DNA of 64,000 bases from Rhynchospora pubera (Eukaryota > Streptophyta > Magnoliopsida > Poales > Cyperaceae): the NCBI GenBank assembly GCA_028095005.1, contig CM051462.1:89415846-89479845 (forward strand), read 5' to 3'. Positions 58,091-64,000 of this stretch are shown in pieces (within the stretch, counting starts at the first letter, position 1; every line of letters starts with the position of its first letter). The position numbers and the translations under genes were made by a program. The notes below the pieces were generated by a model, which was not told the origin of the DNA, did no database searches, and saw only the letters and a program-made list of their open reading frames with translations.

Positions 58091-61000
58091 CTCAACTGTG
58101 ATTATATCAATCTTTCGAAAAACTTTTATTAGTGTAACAATTTACACGATATTTCTTTCATCTTACGAGATGAAACATTATATCACTCTTTCTCATTAGG
58201 TACTCGAGGATATCCTTGATTATCGTCCAAATGTGTCTCTCTTGTATCCATTTGACAACTGTTTGTCATATCCTTTGGATACTACACATTGGGGCATATG
58301 CATAAATATGGCGTACGAAATGAAACTCATAACGAAAGAATGTTTGAACTATTTCATGCACTTTCTTGTATTGAGTTGCATTAGACCGAGTTAAACACTC
58401 AAGTCATGCCACGTGACGTACAGTTAGACATCCTTTCTTGGAGTGTAACTTTCGTGTTTCTTGAACACTTCGTCAATATATGCATATTTGCTCAAACCTA
58501 ACATCCATCATAATCTATCTTTATAGATTTTGTTTCCTAGGATTAGGTGATTTTGCCCAAGTTCTCATTTGAGAAAGCATTCTCCAAAGAGATCTCGACA
58601 ATATTCATTTTTCTTAATGTTATTCCCAATTTAATGAATTGTTATCATGAACAATACAAGTAATACAATTATGCTCCCACTGAATATCTTGTTTATACAA
58701 GATACTTTTTGACGAAGTTCAACTCCTTGACTTCCTTGTCAAAACTTTTATTCCAATCTCCACAACACTTGCTTTAATCCATTAATGGATCCTTGAAGCA
58801 TGCGTATGTTTTTAGCAATACATTAAATAAAACCTCGATTTGTGTCAAATGCACAACATCTTCCTTCATTCATACGAAGAAGGCGGTTTTATGTATTTTT
58901 CCATATATCGGTATATATGAAATACAACTATTGCTAGAATGATCTTTATTGACTTATACATAGCCACAAGCAAGAAGTTGTGCTTTGTACGTAGTCAACT
59001 AGCCATCGACTTAGACATAGCTACAAGCGAGAAGCCGCGCTTTGTACATAGTCGATTTGTTATCCAAGTCGATTTGTTATCCAAGTCGATCTTTCCTTTT
59101 GAAGATCTAAACGTTCTTGATGGATTGCTCCTTCATGAACATCAACCAAGGTCTATACCTTGTTGTTATACATGGATTGCTCTTTAAAGATCATATGAAT
59201 TCAAACCATATATGTGGAATCGGATTCTTCCATCGTTTCTTTGTTTATCAACGGATTCTCATATGCTAAGTACGAGAATGTTGTGACAACCTATGCACCA
59301 AACGGCTTAGGAAATCAACTCTCGTTGATCTTTTGTAGGATTGGTACTTGAGGTTCATGAACTTCTTCCACAACGATTTGTTGAACGAGTTCTTGACTCC
59401 TCATATATTCCATGAGTTTCTCGAATCATCATCAACTCGTGAGATGGTTAAGTCCTCATTGGAAGGAGCGTACTATTAAACTTCTTTCAAAACAACTTGT
59501 GAATGAAGTTTCGCTCAACTCCCACTAAGTACCATGTATGGAGTGACAAGTTTCCCATAAGAGTACTTTTTGTAGTGACGCATAAACTATTTTAATGCTC
59601 ACTTTACTCCCACTACTTCTAATCATATTCGTGGAAGTAGTGCCTTTTAATATAAAGCATCCTGCAAATATATAGTGTCTTATTTGGTTTAAGCTTACAA
59701 GTCAACAATACTTGAAGTAAGCTTCTCAACACCAAATCTTAAGAAGCATTATACTTAGAGATCAAAATCTCGTAAGATATCTTCCTCAATAGACTTCGAT
59801 GGAACACCATTCAGTGTAAACAATATTGTCCTCAAACATAATTCCCTAATACGAGTCGAATAAGTCCATTTGATTTATTACCGATCGAACTATACAAAAT
59901 ATTGTTCGATACCTCCATTCTTGGACATATTATTCCTCATGGAGCGAGTTATGAAACTACTTTCATACTCTTTAGATAATATTTCAAATCATATGACTTA
60001 ACTACTTACCATGATTAATTGTAAGACTTTTCTTTTTCCTTGAACGGTCTTTTTAACTTCACACTTGAACTCCTTTGAACTAGTCAAAAGGTTCATACTT
60101 ATACCTTATCAAATAGATATTTTAATATCTACAATGATCGTTGGTTAAGTAGTAAAGTATCAACAACCTTTCATTGCACAAGTACTTATAGGTCTTTATA
60201 CATCGATATGTATAAGTCCTAATTAATTCACTTGTCCTTAAACCTTCATAGGTTCAAGGTGCTTTTGTCATTTAACAAACATGATTCGCATATCAATCGA
60301 TTGGAATCGAATTGAATTACGAGCTCTACGTTACGTAGACTCTCGTAATGCGATTCTCGTTTACTTATGTGACTAAGCGGTAAAATATAACATGAAAGTC
60401 AAACACTTTATGTCAAGTCTTACACATCCTATTTGTCATTCAAAATTGTTTATCTATTTCAAGCAAATTCAATCAAGATGCATGAAATCATATAAACAAA
60501 TCCATGATAAAAGAACTTGTCTTTTACTAAACATAGTCATCCATCATCGAATATGAAATGGAGACGTTGTGAGATGTTAGGATTAAGGTATGCAACCTTC
60601 AATTCCTAAATAAACTCTTAATAAAGATAACTCTACGTATTCAATGGTAATGACTTAGACGAACAAGTCATTTCCTATACGGAGTTTACTTTACATCTCT
60701 CGAACATTCTCTTATTCTTCATTGCTAACACCTTTCGTTAAATGCGAGCATATGAACTAGTATCAAGTTACTAGTGTAAATTAGAGATAGTGAGATATTT
60801 GAACGACAAATTCACTTTAGGATTAGAATATTTCTAATCGTCGCAATCATGGTGTTTCGGACAACCTTTCAAATGCCTCCCATAAATGGCAAATGAAATA
60901 TCTCATGTGACGTATGGTCATAAATGAGAGTCTCGAAATTTCAACTCATACCTTGGTGAAGTATTTCTTGAATACTTAACCAATTACCTTTTGCATCAAC

Positions 61001-63660
61001 AAGTGTGCGAAGAAGGTAAGATTATATCCTTTATAATTCCAAAGAGATCGTATGACAATATCAATAATCCTTGATATCGGAGATCAATATCTCTAGTTAT
61101 CAATTAGCTACTTAAATCTTTCGATTTGTAAGCCAATGAAACGTTCATGTATCTTTTTATAAAAGAAGAATCTCTTTGTCAACTCATACTCTTTATACTC
61201 GATCATAAATGATGGAGTTAATATCTACTTTCTCCAAGAACACTTTCTTGAGTAAGTGGATGAGAGCGTACGAGTTAAATCTAGCCCATATGAATTCTCT
61301 AATTCAAAGGTCTAGAAAATTTAAATGAGGATATTAGCCATACGCTTTATTGAATAACTTTTCGCCAAAAGTCAATCAATCACCGCGTTGCTACGTTCGG
61401 GTAGTTTGAGAAAAGTTTTTGGGAATTGACATACTCAAATTTCTCTTCACTAAGATCGTGTCTTAGGAATCGGTATTACTTCTTTAAGTAAATACCTTTT
61501 AGAAACGAGTTTGTTAATTTTCAAAGATTGATCGCAACAAAATTTACAATTTTAACATCTATAACAAAATCAATTTAAGGTCAATTAGTTTATGCAATTG
61601 TTTTATTTATAACAAATAAAACTCCCACTACATTTATTTAATGTCCCAAATGTAGTTGGTTTTCCAAGATCCCGGTTTTCATCAAGTAGAGCCTGCTATG
61701 GCACGTCACCCTACTTAATTAGACAAGGTAGGTTCTCCAACCAATCATATCGTTCTATATGATTCTTGGTTTGTGAATATCTAAGTATATTTACAAACTT
61801 CGCCCCGATGTCCAAACTCTAGTTGGGTCCATCGAAAAGTAACCTCTCACTATTTGCTCCTTGCAAATCTTAGCTCTTTGCACCCCGACTACCGAATTGG
61901 CAACCATGACGTCCGCTTGGGCGGACCGCGCCATGAGTGACAATCGGCGTGAAGGGGATAGAGAGAAGGAGGGCGATTTAACTTAATCGAGTTTTAGTTG
62001 GGACTATCAATCATATGACACTTGTTTGGTGGTCGTGTAAGCATACACCCATACCTAGCCTATGACAATTCATAGCAATCACAAGCAATCACATATAAGC
62101 ATCTCATAGTTGTGGGTTTGTATGGCTCCCGCTTGCATTAGTTTCGCCACATCGTCCATGGAGCAAAACTAATCTAATCCTTGTCCCTCCCACTAAATTC
62201 TATAAGGATCTAAATCCTATATAAAATAAAGGTACAAAATACATGTGAAAACATCCTATTCCCATCCTAACCTTAGGGGCATGCAAGCCTCACAAGTTAC
62301 ATAAAAAATTAATCAACAAATTAATTAATTAATGGCACCAAAGGCCGCATTACAAACATTCACACATGCATTCAAATACAACCACAAGGCATTGAGTCTT
62401 GAGCCATACTAAACCCACTATCCACCTACAAAACAAAGTTAGCACATACAAGCACTTTGTTTCCAATTAACGATTTTCAAGCATCTTTGCGATTTGTTTG
62501 CCATAAGTAAATTCCGTGTACAAATTCTCAATTTTAAACAACAAAACTTGTTTAAATTCATTTAGAAAGTTCTTTCAACATCCCATAACTGAAAGGAGAT
62601 CAAACAAGGAGTTTTCTAATTGTTTTCAACTAATTTGAATACTTAGAAAAACAGTAATTTATTAAAAAAAACGTAACTAATGGAATCCAATAAAACCAAC
62701 AGTTTTCGGTCTCCAAAAATTCTCAAATAAATTACTTAAGCTCCTTATCATAGTTGTGATTACCAGTAAAAATTTCAAGAAGAGATCTTAAACCATCTGG
62801 GAGAATAAAAAATGACAAATCTCTTACAAGTGCACGAAACACCGTTATGAGATTTTCAGTTTATCCTCTCAACCATTTGGTCTGTTAGACCACCTTCTAT
62901 CCAGTTTTTATATATACAATATACATAGAAAAACTTGTTTAGACTACAGGCTATCCATTCATGAAAAGAAAACAACCAAGTTCAGTTCAATAATATTAAG
63001 TTACATGCTAAACAATCAACAAATTCTGTACTGGAACAGACTGTCGATCGAAATGTTTTAACCTAGTTGAAGGTCCAAACTTCCACGAAAAATTATGAAA
63101 TTAATTTTCCTGGAATCCTAACTCAAATTAAAACAACTCCATTTAAACAGAATTTTTAAAGGAGTTCTCAGTTGGTACAGTTTATTAGAACAATCGATTT
63201 GCTCAACAAACTAGATCTGACAAGATCTTCCTTTTTCATACTTGAAAACCCACAAATTAATCTGAGTCATGCAACAATTTATACATGCTCAGAAAGAGCT
63301 TCAAGTCCTCTTTATTTCTAGCCATAGAACACTGGTACTTATATTCAAAATATAAATCTTTCAAGCCATTCAAACAGGACAGTACGAGCAGAAACTGGTT
63401 CTGCGCACTGTCGCCGTTTTATTCACAATAAATCTATACTAATTCAGAAAAATGTGAATCCAACGCCCAAAGAATCACAATCCAAAGATCTACAACTTTC
63501 ATGTAGATGGAAAGATCTTCTAGAGAACATATCACATCGAAAAATGCGAAATAACACAGAAAATACCATTTCCAGACAGCAAACAAACGCATCATCTCTA
63601 CTAATCCGTTAATTAGCCAATTTCTCTTAATTAAGTGTCAAAATAGCTTAAGTACGACCA
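58091..63660 (-). other. decayed interior of the copia-type element
   Basis: Stops in every frame, and no reverse transcriptase, integrase, protease or gag motif that I could support. 61900-61980 is a less AT-rich island with a short open stretch (RSAQADVMVANS), unassigned. Confidence 0.6.
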
Positions 63661-63675
63661 TGTGCTCTGATACCA
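63661..63675 (-). other. primer-binding site, initiator tRNA-Met
   Basis: TGGTATCAGAGCACA on the element's strand, one base inside the 5' LTR end; complementary to the 3' end of plant tRNA-iMet, as in most copia elements. Confidence 0.92.
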
Positions 63676-63676
63676 C

Positions 63677-64000
63677 TGTTCGGAAATTGCCCAATTTTAA
63701 TTTTGTGACTAATTACCCTTTAATTAATCCAATTAAAACACAAGCAACAAAGGGATCTAGTACTTTAAGCAATAGACACAAAGAGATAGGTGGAAATTAT
63801 ACCTCCCGCGAAATCGTATTCGCGGGGCTCGATCCTACGGCATGGGAATCGATGGGGTGCTTCTCCTTCTTCTCCAAATCGCCTCGAGTCCACCTAGAGA
63901 TTAACCAAGGTCTAAATCGATTCGTGCTAGCGATTCGATTAGAACAAAGCTAATCCTAAGGATCAACCCTCTTCAAGAATCAACCTATTTGATTTTGGTG
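63677..64000 (-). repeat. 5' LTR of the copia-type element, partial
   Basis: The last 324 bp of the LTR, identical by eye to 55806-56129. The remainder lies outside the window. Confidence 0.92.

Larger units (their letters stand above)
55806..64000 (-). mobile_element. copia-type LTR retrotransposon, decayed interior, 5' LTR cut by window edge
   Basis: Minus orientation: the 5' LTR starts right of the window and ends at 63677, an iMet primer site follows (63661-63675), and the polypurine tract (57562-57576) and 3' LTR (57561-55806) come last. Where both LTRs are visible (324 bp) I see no difference. The interior of 6.1 kb has no long frame on either strand; only an RNase H relic near 57964-58008 is recognisable. 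Related to the LTR at 1-1583. Confidence 0.9.

Noticed and set aside
55816..63953. 88- and 97-aa frames repeated at the two copia LTRs
   Set aside because: LTR sequence on the strand opposite to the element; the repetition reflects the LTRs, not a gene pair.

Overview
This is a repeat-rich, AT-rich piece of a flowering-plant nuclear genome, probably a monocot. The evidence is a ten-exon plant NADP-dependent glyceraldehyde-3-phosphate dehydrogenase gene, a MIR156 hairpin, and plant-type MULE, CACTA, copia and gypsy elements with monocot-style 'TTAGTACCGGTTTTT' palindromes. I cannot name the species from the sequence alone. Boundaries, target-site duplications (TSDs) and splice joins below were read by eye.

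Layout. 1-1583 is the end of a copia-type LTR. 2.1-6.7 kb is a cluster of miniature inverted-repeat elements, several sitting in (TA)n tracts. 7695-12854 is a Mutator-like element (MULE) with ~175-bp terminal inverted repeats (TIRs) and a perfect 9-bp TSD. Its transposase gene is dead: it carries nonsense codons and is split by a GC-rich 721-bp hAT-type insertion with its own 8-bp TSD. It also carries two small divergently transcribed genes. 13713-21913 is a structurally complete CACTA transposon (TSD TAA) with a TNP2-like transposase, a TNPA-like gene and two related small ORFs, all on the minus strand. 22-29 kb holds MITEs and LINE-like tails.

29.5-30.5 kb is a MIR156 locus, with TATA box, hairpin and probable spliced host transcript. 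30.5-39.5 kb is mostly featureless. 39489-46911 is a complete gypsy-type element (TSD GGTTG, tRNA-Asp primer site) with gag and protease but no reverse transcriptase, RNase H or integrase. It is littered with about 22 copies of a short dyad close to CTGGCGACCCGCCAG. 48972-54202 (minus) is the intact GAPN/ALDH11-type gene, with a SINE in intron 3 and a hairpin MITE just upstream of its promoter. 55806-64000 is a minus-strand copia-type element running off the right edge. Its LTRs are identical wherever both are visible, yet its interior is decayed.

Only two loci look like host genes, MIR156 and GAPN; the rest is transposons and their relics. The most unusual structures are the MULE's repeated ACGCGTTTTATAAACGCGT hairpins around a divergent promoter, the dyad family dispersed through the gypsy element including its coding region, and a protein motif shared by small genes of the MULE and the CACTA element.
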